A stretch of 62,000 nt of DNA from Tubiluchus corallicola (GCA_030141605.1 JAQGDQ010000248.1:1-62000); one strand, 5' to 3'; shown: positions 10,740 through 24,870, numbered from the stretch's first letter. The notes: a model not told the origin generated them from the letters alone. Numbers and translations: made by a program.

Positions 10740-13150
10740 TAAATTTAAATTTATATTGCGTTTTCATCATATTTTTGTAAGTCTTTCATAGTGCTGCCAC
10801 CTTCAGGCATTCTTGTTAAAATTGTTAAATCTTGCCCTTCTTGTCCTTTACTGTTTTAAATTTCATTGGCTTCTATAGCCTTCATCTTTGCAGAATTTCT
10901 AAACCTGTTTTCACACCTGAACTGATTTCACCTGTAATTTTGGTCAATCATTTTGTGCCTTTCAACTTCACACTACTTCACTGATTCCACACTACTTCCG
11001 AATAAAATCTTAAAACTAAATTTTAACGTTTTTTTGTTTTTTTTCCAGTTAATTATCATAATCATTATTGCTGCTACTGTTACTGTTACTGGTATTGCTT
11101 GTACTGCTTGAACTTAGTCGAAAGCTTGAATGCAGTATGACAAAAAGAGGAGAAACATAGAATTATTTGTTTATTCTCTTAAGAATAAATGATTTCTCAC
11201 GAAAGTGAGTAATAGTTTAGCGACAGTTATTTTTACGCTAAAGCAAATAACATAATTTTTACAATTTTTATAATAAGACGTCGACACGACCAATTCAAGG
11301 CGAACTTATCGACAAAATTTGTAGCACTAATACCCAAGTACTAACCCTTAAATTACTAACTAACTTGTGACACCATTAAGTACTAATCTGTAAGTTCCTG
11401 AGTAATAAGTACAAACATTTCTGCTATTTTTCTTTAGTTTCAGTTCGTTAATTTTATATTTTTCATATATCAGACAATATCAAATTTTCTTTTAAAATCA
11501 GCATTCCGTAAGCATGACAAACCTGTGAACTCCTCAAAACAATGAAGGCAGTGCTAGCATTGTTTTCACGTTCATTCCATTAAGAAAGGAGTTCCACAAT
11601 TCTAACTCTACTGTTTAATGAGGTTGGCAACATAAACAGAAAAAACTGTGGCATAATAAATTCTTATTCTTCAGTCTGTAAAGCCGGTAAAGATCAGCAG
11701 GTGATGACTTGAAAAATTTTGCAGCTACCCATTGTTGTGAAACATCTCTTGCAATAATGTGGTTTTTGCTTGCCCATAGATGCGATTCCAAGTCTTGAAC
11801 ATTAAGTTTGCTAAACTTTCTCTTGGTTTTCATTGAAACATGCGGATTTTGAATATTCTATCCAAACAATTCTGGTCAAACTTCGCCAAGCGTTTGTGAC
11901 TCACTCGTCTAGTCATTAACAATATACTTAATCTCTCGTACTTATGGAAAAGCATTTGTTAAAGACATCATAAAAGTGTCAACTTTACTTGTGAGTCAAT
12001 CAGAGTATAAATTTCTTCAATACCTGAAGATTGAACTTAATTAATTACCAGTAACATCTGACAACAATTTAATCTCCTTACAAAACCGAACTAATACACA
12101 TTTACACAAAATTGGTAATTGGATGAGAGCCAATAAATTGTCGGTTAATTACTGTTAAGTTTATGTTAATTAGCAATAAACTGTCACCACAAGATCATGC
12201 AGCCCTTAAAATTAAAACGTGTATTAAGCCTATAATACAAAATTAATCTATTATCTCAAAGTCACCAAAAATATGATATTTTGTAATTGTTTGTGATAAT
12301 ATTTCCTCATGCAAAAATTGTCTATTTATACTGTAATGGCCCGTGCATATAGGGGCAGACCACAGGGGCCAATTAATGGTAGTCGCTGTTAAGTTCGATC
12401 AGTTCCTTGGCCGAGCTCGGAGTACAAACCGACTGCCCACTAACAGACAGTAGCTGAGTGAAGGCAGACTCTACGGGGACTCTATTTAAATAGCATGGAT
12501 TCTTTTGTGGTGTGATGGATTAAAGACAAGTTTTCATCTATACCCCAAAAAATCAAACTGTAACCAGTCGAATAAGTAACAAAATATTAAGTTTAATGAC
12601 ACAATAAGAACATCAACAGTCGTGAAATTTAGCTATTTGCAAACAATGGAAATTAGTAATAAGCAAAAGTGAATCTGAAAACGCTACTATGGCATGAAGC
12701 AAATGCAGTGATAAAAACATACAAAAATCATACAGTGTTCCTGACTACTTAAAGGATTCCTACTTAGACTACCAGCCAACCCTAAATGCGTATGCTAGCA
12801 TAATATCTTCTCCGGACGGATGCAGTTTGTAGTCATAGTCCTTTAGAACGACTAAGGTATGGTTCAGACTTCATCTAATGGGTTCACGACCCCCACAGTA
12901 ACGACCTAAAAAGTCTGAGAGAAACATAGTTAAAGTAATAAAGTATTTAAGTAATAATTTATCGTCGGTTTGCACAATTTTCAAACTGCTACCCAACAAT
13001 TAGAATTTTTGAATTCATGTAACAGTGAACAATGCAATTCTAAAATATGAATAGTGTCATTTCAATAACGATTATTGTTGATTTCTATCCTCTTTGTCGA
13101 CAGATACTACGCGTAATTATTATGCTATAGTTGAAAGTAAACAACCACGA
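10740..13150. other. Upstream flank of the LRR locus and of protease B; no gene recognised
   Basis: This is the shared spacer between units: the 5' side of the deleted LRR gene and the upstream region of protease B. It holds an (ACTGTT)n microsatellite near 11070 and a 72-codon - frame at 11615-11833 that recurs in B and C. No splice-compatible gene or known domain is visible. Confidence 0.35.
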
Positions 13151-16100
13151 ATGGCTCATAATATAGTAACTGTGTTCGTCTTATACTGCACCTCATGGCT
13201 TGTATTTGTTGCTAGTGAATCAGGAGACAAGACCTCTGGAAGTCTAAAGTATAATGGAGCGTTAAATTCGAAAAACGAAGATGAACCATACTTCAGCTCT
13301 ACTCAGAGTTCTCTTAATAAAGGTTAGTCTAAAAGCCTAAACAAGAATTAACAAATTATATAATCATATTTACATCAGCTAAAACAAAATCCATTAATTA
13401 TAGTGTAAGAGTCAGAAATGGCGTTTTTCATTTGTTCAATTTTGCAAGTTCATTTTTGCAGAACAGATTTCACCAGAATCAAGGATTATTGGTGGAGAGG
13501 ATGTCGTTGGCAGAGAATTTCCCTTCGTGGTATAATTTTTGTTGTTTAAACTAAGTTTCATAAGCAAGCCTCTATTAATGGGCACAAAGTAAGTGAAAAG
13601 ATACCTGACGCTTTCTATACTTATACGAAAGACACATGCAGTGCCATCATTTGACTAGATCTGCATCTTTAGCGAGTATAAGATCTCTTTCATTTAATAA
13701 TAATAATATGGTGTATGTCTTGAGGCGGAATAAGGTTTTGTAATCTTTTGCTGGGACCGAGCCAGGTTTTGATAGATGGAAAACCTCAGTAAAGGCAATC
13801 CTGGTGGAAGTAGGTAAGCTTCCAACGAGGACATTAAACCAATCGTCTTCATGGATGATAACAGTGACAGGATAGACTCCAAAAACTAGAGAAGCAATCA
13901 AATAAAATATTGTTTATTGTACTAATGTTACTATAAACTAGCAAACCCGTACAAAACATTTGTGACATTGTTACATATAGGACCTTTTTTTACCCGATAA
14001 ACAAGGTTGTTGTCGTTCTCGTCTCTGTCACTGCCATCATCGTCATTGTGACCACTGGCGATACAACAGCTTTTAGTCCAAGGATGTTACTTATCACACC
14101 ATTGTTTTAGTTGGCCACATCATCTCGCCATCTGGCGACTAACGTAATAGTGATATTAAAAAATTAGTACATTGTATTTTTAAGGTTACACTTGGTTATG
14201 AAGCAAGATTTATTTGTGGAGGAACAGTCCTCAACGAACGATGGGTATTGACAGCAGCTCATTGTGTGTTTAAGTAAGTAAATCATTTTTGACAACATCC
14301 TGTTACAACAGAAGTGCACAGTACAATGCGACAATTATCAACAACTCATTGTTGTGTTTTTGAGTAAGTACTTTTGACAGCACGTTGTACAACAAGTTGC
14401 ACAGGGCACCTAGTAGGACACTAACTGTCGGTGTTCTAAGGTATGAATCACATTTCAAACACTGTGATTCACCATGAAAAACAACCAGAGTTTGTGCACT
14501 TATTGTCCTCAGACCTTTTGTCATTGCGATATTTGAAAGATTAATTGGAAAAGAAAATTCTTAATATAATTTAAAATGCCTGCCCCCAACTGGCAAAATG
14601 TCACTAAACCACGATCCCAGTGTGCACTTCTGGTTTATCAAAAACCCTTCGTTGATCTTATTGACAATAATATAAAGTAATTTAAATTTAACGAATAATG
14701 TGCTACAAACGCTCTGGTTATGTTTTCTACTTTACGCAATATTATTACAAGTTTTATAAAGCGTTGCAGCCAATGAAAGTCCTACTTGCAATAAGACAGC
14801 ATGTAAGTGATACAAATATTCAAACTTTTTATGCTCTACTTATGAAAAGCGTTCTTTTGTCTTACAAACCTCCAAGCCTGCCCAAGATAAATTTACTCTT
14901 ATCTAATCAAGCTGAACAATACAAGAATAAGGATATTGCCAAGTAAAGTAAATTAAATTTTGCTTAAAATCAAATCAATAAATAAATAAATAAACAAATA
15001 CTAAAATAGATCAATATTAAGTGCAGTAAACGGTTTAGCATTATTTTCTAGCAGAACAACTGGTCCACACTTTGAAGTTTACATGGGAAGCAACATTTAT
15101 GACGACCCAAAGGTGTGGCGCTTTGTAAGTTTACACGAAGTTTTTTAAATTTACATACATGCGTTCATATTTACATAAAGTTTTTATGTTTATAATTATT
15201 CTAGTTGCATAGTTACGTATGTGTAATTCTTGTGGTTACAAATATGGTTATTGAAGCTACTGTTTAGTAACTTTATACGGCTGCTCTTTTGAAATGTACA
15301 TGATCATTTGACTTAGTTGGTTATACAAAATCAATTCAATAGATCTTGCTAGTAAAACGAAAATCCGTAATAACTTCATGCATATTTTGTTTAATTAGTC
15401 TGGAATGCGAAGCATTGACTTACTGAGTTTTTCCGAACAACTGCCTGTACATGTCGTTGAGAACATCATTTAGCGATGCCATGAAATCCATTTCACGAAT
15501 ATTTAAGAACTCCGTTCGGCATTGCAATGAAATCAGTTTTATAGTAAAAATTTACAATACGAAGTTACTTCATAATGACACCATGTGTATAAAAACTTGC
15601 TAAAAACGCGTTACATGAACAACAACTACGAGAACGAGACCGGCTTCACGACGAAAAAGATCTGTGTATAAGGTTACATAACAATCGAGTAATCCACAAC
15701 TTCATTAGCCGTTTTGATTAGAAACTTATTTAGATCTGCTGTGCATAATAACAGTGATAAGGAGATCCACTTCATTGTTTGTCCCGGGTCACTTGAATAA
15801 ATTTCTATGAAAGAGTCCGAAGATCTTCATTTTTACATGTGAAAAATATCTAGCAGATAATACTGGTTTGTAGATCTGTGGAAGAAATATCCGAAAGTAA
15901 TATCACCAATTATAAGTAATTTAGAGTGTCTTTCAGCAACTATAACAGATGCTACAACAATATGAAACAAACAAGCAAGAAAACGAATAGATAAATAAGA
16001 AAGCAAGCTAACAAACAAACACACTGCCTAAGACATGCGAATGAATTTACACTGACGCATAATCTTAATAGCCGGCCAAGACGCCAATAAAGAGTCGTTA

Positions 16101-19052
16101 TTGCAGAAATTATGAAGCAAGAGCGCATGCGCCATAACTTTTGATAGTGATGAGGTGACATGAGTCGAACTGTTCTCGCAAACTGCGTTCATAATGAAGT
16201 TTAATAAACAATAAATATATCAAAAACTTTATCAATTTTGGTATGTCGGTCCAGTACGAGCTTCGTCAAGTAGTGCCGAAGCCCAGGAGAAAATGGCGGT
16301 TATGATTCAATTGTCAATGCAGAGTTGTGAATAAAAAAACACAGTTTAATTTTGATTTTTGTGATCGTTAATGCTCTTTGAGTGTTCTGCAAAATTATGG
16401 AAACTGTCACACATTTAAATAAACTTTCCTGAATTGTGAAACTAATTGTTCCATTCCTTGAATTAACAACTAATTGTCCCTTATCTTGAATTAACAACTA
16501 ATTGTCCTTAATCTTGAATCAATTTTAGGTCGGCTAATTAATGGTGTTCTGCCCAGACGTAGTCTTTATTTTGGTACCCCATGTGTCGCTGCTTTTGCCC
16601 AAGATATCCAAGTAACTGCTGCATTCACGCATGAGGTTGCCACACCGTCATGAACCAAAGTCAGGCGTCAAGAGCTAGGAAGCTCCCCCAGTGGAACCCG
16701 GGAGGGGGAGCACCAGTTTTTATAAGTTTTTTCAAAAACTAAAATCAAGAAATTCAAACTAAAAAGTAGTGAAAAATCTTGATTTTAGACTCCAAAATGC
16801 CCTAAATGTCTAAAACTTACAAAAGTGCAAGCAGTGTACATCATTTTCTGTAGTTTCTTCCCTGTCACATTACTCACATTTTTTAGGCTTCTGGGATGGG
16901 ATCAGCTTAGCAATTAAATTATTAAGCACTTTATGTGCTGTGAATTAAAGCTAAAGCAGGCCTAATCAGAAGTGGCGGCAACCCTATTCACACGTGATAC
17001 ATTATAATGCCTTATGTGAACTTAATTAGCTTTCGAATTGTTGCTTTGTGCAGGTGGATGCTATCAAGGTGCATCCTGACTATGCGAAAAACGAGACCAG
17101 AAGTTTTAAAAATGACATTGGCCTCATTAGAATGAACAGTCCCATCGAGTTTGATAAAGACGTTCAACCTACGTTACTACCACGTTGTCATGAGAATCAC
17201 TACAGTAATGAAACAGTTGTAATAGCAGGATGGGGCACTCGAGATCCAGGTAATTTACAGGTTAATGAAAGAAGAAAAGAATATTTCGACTATATGGGAT
17301 AGCTAGCTTTGACTGCTTGTTGTCAGTAGTCGCCATTTATGCATGAAATAGTCCCCCCCATTTAAGGATAACTTTAATTTGTGTCACAGGAAGCCGAAAA
17401 AAATGTTAACTTTTCCCTCATTTTTGTTGCTTTTCACAAATTTATGTTCGTTCCATAAATGCAATATTAGGAACGTGTCTGGAATTGCAAAAGTTATAGT
17501 TATGCATAATTTAGAATGTTTGGTATAGTACGTTCGTTTAATTTTTTGGAAGGCCTGCTGATTTGTGATTAATGGATAAAATATTTCATCAGATTTTTAT
17601 CAAAAAAGTTGTGCCAGAACATCTTTTGCTTTAACAAACGATTTTTGTCGCATTTTTTGAACGTCTTGCAAAGTTGCACAATTTATGATACAGAATTAGG
17701 CTGTACGAATCAAAAATCTCACCTTTGAGAAATAATAATTTGTATTTAATTCTTAGATAAAAACTCACATTGCTCTTTACGTAGCCACAAACAGCTAGCC
17801 CGTAAAATATTTTAAAATAATTAACGAGTCTGTTCGTTTAAAACAATTAAAGCTATTTACGAGTTTATTCTGATCTTCAGTCCTAACGAGCTGCCGCCTG
17901 CCGGTCGTGTGCCAACTCATCTACTGCCTTGGGGAAAAAGGAAATAAGGAACCAACACAGCTAACTGACGCTTGTAATAACTGACTTTCCTATTTATATA
18001 TATATATGGTTCTTTTTTCAAAGTTAGATTTGGATGATACGCCAAAGAACTTACAAAAGGTGACATTGTCAATTAGCACTTTGGGGGATTGTCAACACTA
18101 TGATGAGATTTTCACAATTTGCGCATATAAGCCAGGACGGAGTGCTTGTTTTGTAAGTGTAGTAAAACTGCTTTATTGAAAAAGTATTAATGGCAGCTAG
18201 CCCTATATAAATACTTAACTGCAAGGTTATAAGCAAATACAACAATGTTCAAGAAAATGCATTTATTAAAAATAAATAAAATTGACATTTAAACTGTTTA
18301 ACGTAAGACGAATGTCAAAAAAGCTTTATACTCTGAAAAAGCTGATATCCTGGTTATAGACAGAAAACGAAAACGTCTAAGATGGTTTAAAGTGAGCATC
18401 ATCGAGAGAATCAACTTTTTTCATTGGAGGAGGTTTAACCCATTTCGGCACTTTTTCATGAAAATGACGTAAGACGAAGCAATGTCTAATCTAGATATGT
18501 TAGTGCAGAAATTTTCAAATTCTTTTAGCCTATAACTAGGCAATTATAGAATGTTTTGAGATTTTGTTCATTACTACGTGACATTTGAAATTATATGCTT
18601 ATATATTATACATCTATAATAGAGTATTATTCGTTTAAACCAATAAAGAAAGGCTTGTTTGGCAAAATCGTGCAGCACAAATGAACTATTTCACAATGAC
18701 GTGAAGTTTGGCAATAACGTAGCTTATTTATTGTGTTTTATTACATTTTGTGCATTCACAGGGTGACTCAGGTGGTCCATTGATACTGAAAGCAACAGGA
18801 GAACAAATTGGAGTTATTGTTGGAGACACATTGACTAATGTTGCCACGGCTAGTTGCAATATTGGCACTCTATGTGTAAAAGTTTCTTATTATCTAGACT
18901 GGATTGAGGACGCACAGTTTTATTATGAAAGTTCAAGGGTTAGGCCAAGTCTGTATGGTGCAGCTTCAAAATGTTACCTGACTTTATTTACAATAATTAC
19001 CGTTGTTGCATCTGTACATTTCGGTTTGTCGGCAGGTACAGAGTTAAAGTAA
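13151..19052 (+). CDS. Membrane-anchored chymotrypsin-family serine protease, copy B (7 exons)
   Basis: Exons are 13151-13322, 13462-13529, 14185-14273, 15052-15124, 17054-17249, 18028-18152 and 18762-19052. The frame is 337 codons with the same splice phases as copy A. The signal peptide, RIIGG activation site and triad (TAAHC, NDIGLI, GDSGGP) are present. Exon 3 ends CVFK instead of CLLG, and exon 4 creates an Asn-Arg-Thr glycosylation sequon. The segment before the catalytic Asp is YAKNETRSFK instead of FANDSTRGKE. The loop before Cys220 is five codons longer than in copy A (GVIVGDTLTNVATASC). The C-terminal hydrophobic tail is kept. The convergent LRR neighbour is a pseudogene. The paralogue looks intact, and loop changes suggest a different substrate preference (inference). 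Confidence 0.88.
16123..16299. promoter_or_regulatory. Promoter-like motif cluster in protease intron 4, copy B
   Basis: GCGCATGCGC is at 16123-16132, with an upstream CCAAT and a downstream AAAATGGCGG. The arrangement matches copy A, and the surrounding sequence is identical to copy C. Confidence 0.3.
16682..16711. other. GC-rich hairpin in protease intron 4, copy B
   Basis: The arms GCTCCCCC and GGGGGAGC enclose a 14-base loop. It is the homologue of the hairpin at 4631. Confidence 0.5.
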
Positions 19053-20005
19053 AGCTATTCCATATATAAATTTGGCTATGTAAATTTATGTTGAAATAAT
19101 TGCAATGTTCACTGGTAAATCTGTGTTTTCAAAATCTCTTCAAAATAGTTCTAAATCATCCATTGAGGTATGTGTGTACCTTGGTTATCGTACTCCCGTT
19201 TGTATTACCAGAATTTCCAGACCAGCAATAACCTTACTACCAGTGATGTAACGAATTTATTTTTGATTTAAAAGGAGCCATATAGATTTATCGTTCCTAT
19301 TTAAATTAATTGTATCATGATAAGCCTGTATCCAAAGAAAAAACTGATGGCAATTTGTTCTTAGTCTTTGGACGTCTTGATCTGTAGTATCAGTAATGTT
19401 TACCTAATTTCCATACATATTACATAACATCTGTTATTTTTGTATTGTGGATTATACATTTATTTAGTCTATAATATCAATAATATCCAAAACAAACATT
19501 TATTACTGGAATATGAGGTTCGTGTTTTTGTTCTTCTTACATTTGCTAATATGTTCTTCATTCATACTGATATGAGTATCAAAGACAGCTAAAGCAGCTT
19601 CGGGATTACAAGAGTAAGTTGGAACTCATAGAATGGCTTCTTGACTTCTTCATCAGTCCAGCAAGTTTATTTATGAACATTTCTTTAGTTCTTTATTAGC
19701 AATACAGGCATACAATACAGTAGCGAAACAATTCACTGGTTTAGCGCCTGCAGATTATCTGTGAACAGTTAGTAAAAGCGTTCCTCTGTTCCCTAAAAAT
19801 TTGTCTTTAGTCTTTCCTGCAAGCACTTGCCTAGCTTCAGTATACTCAACTGACATGCTGGTACTGATGTTGCAACTTATAAAGAAGTTACAAACTCAGT
19901 AATGTTCAAGTTCTGCTTTTCAATGGAAGTAAACTGACGGCAAAGAATGCATAAAATGCGGGTTAGTCAAACAAATTATTTAATAAAAGCTCAAGTGGGC
20001 ACACT
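19053..20005. other. 3' flank of protease copy B, no gene recognised
   Basis: This is the shortened counterpart of 6974-9440. The small frames seen in A and C are deleted or broken here, which argues that they are not genes. Confidence 0.3.
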
Positions 20006-20224
20006 CATGCTTAACAATATTAACAGTGATACTGTTATATGGATAATATTGACAACAATACTGTGCAATATTGAATGGTGCGCAATATTAATGGACCTTT
20101 GTAGACGATATTGAAAATTGCACAATATTGCATTCATGTATCGCGTGTGGTGGAAGGAAACAGTCGCGTAATATTACTGTCAATGTTACTGTGGAATATT
20201 GACCTATTGTAGATTGCCAATATT
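20006..20224. repeat. AATATT-rich motif cluster, unit B
   Basis: It is homologous to 9441-9640. It has extra AATATT and TAATATTACTG copies near 20168 that copy A lacks. Confidence 0.45.
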
Positions 20225-20451
20225 ATTGCGCATGTGTATACTTCCTTTAAAGATACAACACATTTGAAAATATTGCTAAATTATTTCATTTTTTAACTCT
20301 TCGTTTATTTTTGTTTATTTTTCAAGATTCCGGAAAAATCATTTGACAAAGACATTATAATGCGCACGTTAATCAAACTGAGTTAAGTATCTAATTATGC
20401 AACTCTTCTCTCGTTTGTACTATTAGCTGCCACATCTGACAACGCCTAATA

Positions 20452-20457
20452 TTTATT
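20452..20457 (-). promoter_or_regulatory. Possible poly(A) signal of the LRR gene, unit B
   Basis: AATAAA on the - strand lies about 160 bp beyond the LRR stop codon. The same signal is at 9869-9874 and 38881-38886. Confidence 0.3.
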
Positions 20458-21094
20458 TAATTTGATCCAATTATTTCCTCCACCTTTCATATTTCTCACC
20501 TTTTCTCAACTTTCTCCACGTCACCTCACACGAATACTACATTTTTCCTACACTTCATTCTGCAAGCTGTACAACTGTAAAAGAGTGGAAGCATCCACAA
20601 ATGTTAGCCATATACTTATAGGCCTACAGTGAGAAAAATTCCAAATAAAAAGAGGCAAGCATTCAGAATTTTTAAAACTTGAACAGCGCTAGAGTGAATG
20701 ACAGGAAGTTGATTGGCTGGATTCTCAGGATCACAAAACAGTGACAGTGGCATTTCGTCGACGTCATGTCTATAATTTGGTACTCCACAATCAAATACTG
20801 AAGCAACCCGCCATTCCGACTTCAACCATTTCATGCTACAGTTACAGTGCAGGGGGCTAGCTGAAAAATGTGAAATTAAACGTTCAAGTAGTTTATTTCT
20901 TCATCAACAATGCGCAAAACATTTAATTTGCAAAATTTCAGCATTACTTTCTGACTTTTTATCACCACCTCTCAAGTTCTGTCAACATATTGACTAATGA
21001 CGACTAATTAAATAGAGATTGTGACGCCGGGCTTTACTTTCTTACTGGTCCTCTGTTCTTTATTTAAACCAGTATTACTTCAACAATTCCCAAA

Positions 21095-21235
21095 CGAGTA
21101 CTCCTAGCCGAGCAGTGAGGTAGTAGTATACAGATGTTAGTAGTTTAGAAACTGAATCAGTTTCTCATAGGTACCTTTACAGGGCGTACCTAGAGGCAAA
21201 AGATGTGGGTTCGAAACACGAGTGGGATCTTAAGT
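21095..21235 (+). repeat. tRNA-like SINE relic, unit B
   Basis: The A-box-like TAGCCGAGCAGT is at 21105 and the B-box-like GGTTCGAAAC at 21208. It lies in intron 4 of the LRR pseudogene. Confidence 0.42.
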
Positions 21236-22447
21236 GTCGGTCTTGAGTTGCTGTTATTGTGTTTAGCTAACAAAGTGTGAACTATTCATAACAATTTTAC
21301 TATTTAAATACTTCTTAAACGTTCACAAAAAAACGCACTCCAAGATACATATTTTTGTGTATAAAGAACGATCAAAATTTAATGAACAAATTTGTGATGA
21401 TCAAAAGATAATTTTCAAAATCAATCAGAGTGCTGCACTCCTTTTTGGTTTAAAATTAAAAGTATTTTCAAAGGCAGTCTCTCAGGCAACACGATTATAC
21501 TTAATCCCTAGAGCGTAGCTAAAGACAGATGTGACATTCGATTTTCTTTTTTGTATGTTTGAGCGATTAAGCCTGCCTATTCATACTTACCTTTTAAATG
21601 TAGTAATATATCTGTGGGATATCGTCTTTGATGAAGTAACGGCTTTTGCACAAATTGAATATTTGTCTGGATGAAGATGATTGATGCAATTTTATAATTG
21701 TTGGATAGGTCCAGATCAGCATTTACTAACTGTTTACAATCCACGATAATTATCTGTTTTACGTAATTCATTTCGTAAAAAGCTCTTGGATGAATCGTCC
21801 TTAACTTGTCATTGTGAGAAATTGTGATGCTTGATCTGATATGACCATATATAGAATTTTCTCCTATGTCTTCTAAATCAGACTGCATGATAGTCAGTTC
21901 AACCACATCTTTTTTATCAAGAAATTTTGCAGGTAGGTCCCTCGACTTGTAATTCAAAATTTTCAGCGTCTGCACACCGCATGGCAAGGCATTCCAAATC
22001 AAAATTAGTTTTGCCTTGAATAGTTGTGCTTCAAACTCACCACATACGACATTGCATTCGCCAAGTGGAGACCAGGCCTTTGAATTCCAAGATCTGCATT
22101 CTGCCATGGACACATCGCATGGATAATATGATATACTTATCCGCGTTACTGGATGCGGTGTTAATGTGCTTGTTGTTGTCTCACAATGTGCAATATCTGC
22201 TAGTAAGTGGTCTAGTTGAGCATGCTTCTTTGCAATACTCAGTGCCGCCAATAGGAGGGGGAGGGAAAGAAATACAGTCATATTTGTAACAATAGGAGCA
22301 TTTAACTGTTGATTCTTTCCAATTCTTACGTTGTGCCCATAAAAGAGAGCAGCCACACGGAATAGAATTGCCTGAAAAAGTATTGCAATGTTGAAACCAT
22401 AAATCAGACTTTCTTTTACTTTAAACAGCACTTTTATTTGATAAGAA

Positions 22448-23880
22448 GTCTTACAATTATAAGTACATGTATAAAAAAAATCAATGGGCATTCAATCAAA
22501 TGCCCACGGGCTAACAGGTGTAACCTATATGAAAGCATTTCAGAAAGTAGATACGTCATTTATAAGTTTACTAGCCACACAATTACAAGAACTGTTAGTA
22601 ATTCATTAAGTAAAAGTGAAATTGAGAAGGTTTGTAACTTGGTTTTTGAATAGCGGGTGTGCGAAAGGGTGGGACAACTTGGTTATGATGTGTTTGATGT
22701 TGATGTTAAGCTAGAAAAATAGAATGAGTGATGAAGAAGCTACCGAAAGAAATACGAAAGTGTTTGAGTCACGGGAACGCAAAAGTATAAATAATTTGTT
22801 CTGTAAGCTATAATTTAGCAATTATTAATATACTACAGATTTAATTTAAGTAATTAAAGCACCCAATTATCGCTTCAATATTGCGCAGACGTTCTTTTGC
22901 TTCACTCATACTTGCACTGAGTGGGTGATCATGCAAATTAATAAACCATCTATTTTTAACACTGTTAACACTCACTTGGATTTAGTTACCTTATTAGAAT
23001 GTTAATGTCTAGATTAATGACGTTGCAAACACAGTGTTAGTTAATTAGATGCTGTGATGTTTGTCATGTAAGCAGAATGTAAATCCAGCTACACTTGTTC
23101 TCATCCCTATCTGTTAAGTTTGGTATCAAAATTCAATTAATTTTCGGTCTGTGAAATCATCATTTTAGATTACTGGGACATTGCTTTTTCCCTAGCAAGT
23201 ACTATTATTCTGATTAACAAAAGGGAAAAGAAAAAACGTTCAGTAAATGATGTTGATTAAAATAACTTAGATTGCCTATGTATTAAACAGGACTTATGCA
23301 TAATCTTTCTTTATTTAAGTGGATTAACAAAGCAGTTATAAATGATAAAAGTCTCTCCACAGTGCAGGTGCTAATTAGTCAATGCATTAAAACACTGGTG
23401 CTACTATAACAATCGATAAGATTTTTAAAGCAAATAACATCAATGAGGCATAGGTGTATCAAATGGACATACATATTTCAATTAGGCATAACATATATCA
23501 CCTTGGCATTAAACAATGCAGTAAATCATCTTAATTAAAAACTAGATAAATTCACATCAAAAGAAGTGCAAGCTCTCATCTGCCAGAACAAAAGAAATAT
23601 GTTCTATTAAAGTTGCTAGACTCAATACTTATTTTACTTAAACCTTTTGGTTGATTTTAGAAAACTTCAAACTATGGTAAATAGAGGCTCATTATTGCAA
23701 GAGGTCAATAAATTCATTACTTAAATGATTAAAATTTACAATTTGCTCATAACTAACGAAATTGTTAGAAGTAATTCTTTCGGGAAATATTGCATTCATT
23801 TCCGTAACGTGTGTTACGATACATGGCATGCGACGTCATGATCATGTGACTGAACTACTGAGTGGTATTAAAATGACGAA
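22448..23880. mobile_element. Unit-B-specific 1.43-kb insert of unknown type
   Basis: Unit C runs directly from TTATTTGATAAGAA into AGCTAATTTAC, whereas unit B has 1.43 kb at that point. The inserted part starts GTCTTAC, ends AAATGAC and is followed by a repeated GAA, consistent with a 3-bp target duplication and weak GTC..GAC inverted ends. No long reading frame or known domain is visible. A deletion in C is the alternative. Confidence 0.4.
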
Positions 23881-24870
23881 AGCTAATTTACTTCGTTAAC
23901 CATTTCTTTAGATTATGTTTGAGCACAAGCCATAATTGCAATAAGGTGTACAATCAGAAAACTAATACACATAATTTTCAACGGATCTATTATTAGAACA
24001 TATTGGAGTAAAACTGTTTTTAAACGTCATGTTTCTTAGAAGCGGGTAAATCCTATGATAAACCTCTGTGTAAAAAAGAATTTGAAGCTGCATATTTTTA
24101 TTTTAGCTGTAACCGTATATTGTTACCATTACCTTAGCTGTGGTTTACACTTGCTGGTTAGTTTCATAAAGCTCCACTTACCTGCTAATTCTAGGGATAT
24201 AAATTTGGACGATATCGTCGGATGAAGCTTTGGCATATCCAGGTGCTCCAATCCTGTTTTTCTTATCTCAATTTTGCTTATCAATAAATTTTTAGACAAA
24301 TCAAAATTTGCTGATTTTAGCTGTGGACAAGTGTGTATTATGATTTGTTCTACAGTGTTTACTCGTTCAAAAGCCCTGGGAGTGATCACTTTTAGCTTGC
24401 GGAGACGCTTTATCTTTATCGCTTTATTAACGGCGCCATAAAATGATGCGTCGTCAAGTAGTTCAATCTCTGAATCCACAATTTCAAGCTCATCGACGTT
24501 CTTTCCAGTCAAGAAATTTCTCGGTAGTTCTCTACCTTGATAGTTAGCAATGCAGAGGTATCGAGTCCAGTAAGGTAGTGAATTTAATATCAATGTCAGA
24601 TCGACTGCATACAGTTTTTCGTAATAGCCGCAAGCAACAAAACATCCCTCTCTATCATCAAGGAATTCTACAATAATACAACAGGGAAGTTCGATTCCAC
24701 AGTTTGGCTTCATGCATCCAATAAATTCTCCAATTTGTATTTCGTTTATTGTGTGCTTCCTGGAAGGGGTTTCACAGTCAATCTGCGAGTTTTTCCAACC
24801 TTTTGTCTTTGTCCACATCATACTACAGTCACAGTAGAGTGGATTATCTGAAAGTGGATGATCATGGATA

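Larger units (their letters stand above)
1..11998. repeat. Tandem segmental unit A (protease + LRR remnant)
   Basis: This is the first of at least four head-to-tail copies of one chromosomal unit. The copies are recognised by shared exons, introns and flanks at homologous points: base 1 matches 11999, 29365 and 59854. The unit carries a complete seven-exon protease gene on + and only the final exon of the LRR gene on -. About 6.8 kb present in units B and C is missing at roughly 10710-10738. It also has a private solo LTR. Its boundaries are arbitrary because the units are tandem; I cut where the LTR element joins unit D. Confidence 0.9.

Noticed and set aside
11615-11833. 72-codon - frame recurring at 28982-29200 and 51637-51849
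   Set aside because: It is upstream of the LRR gene with no splice link or domain, and the unit C version has indels. It could be revived by transcript data.
21577-22491. 304-codon frame in unit B as an intact LRR exon
   Set aside because: It starts inside the intron and reads the cap region in the wrong frame. Comparison with C shows a frameshift.
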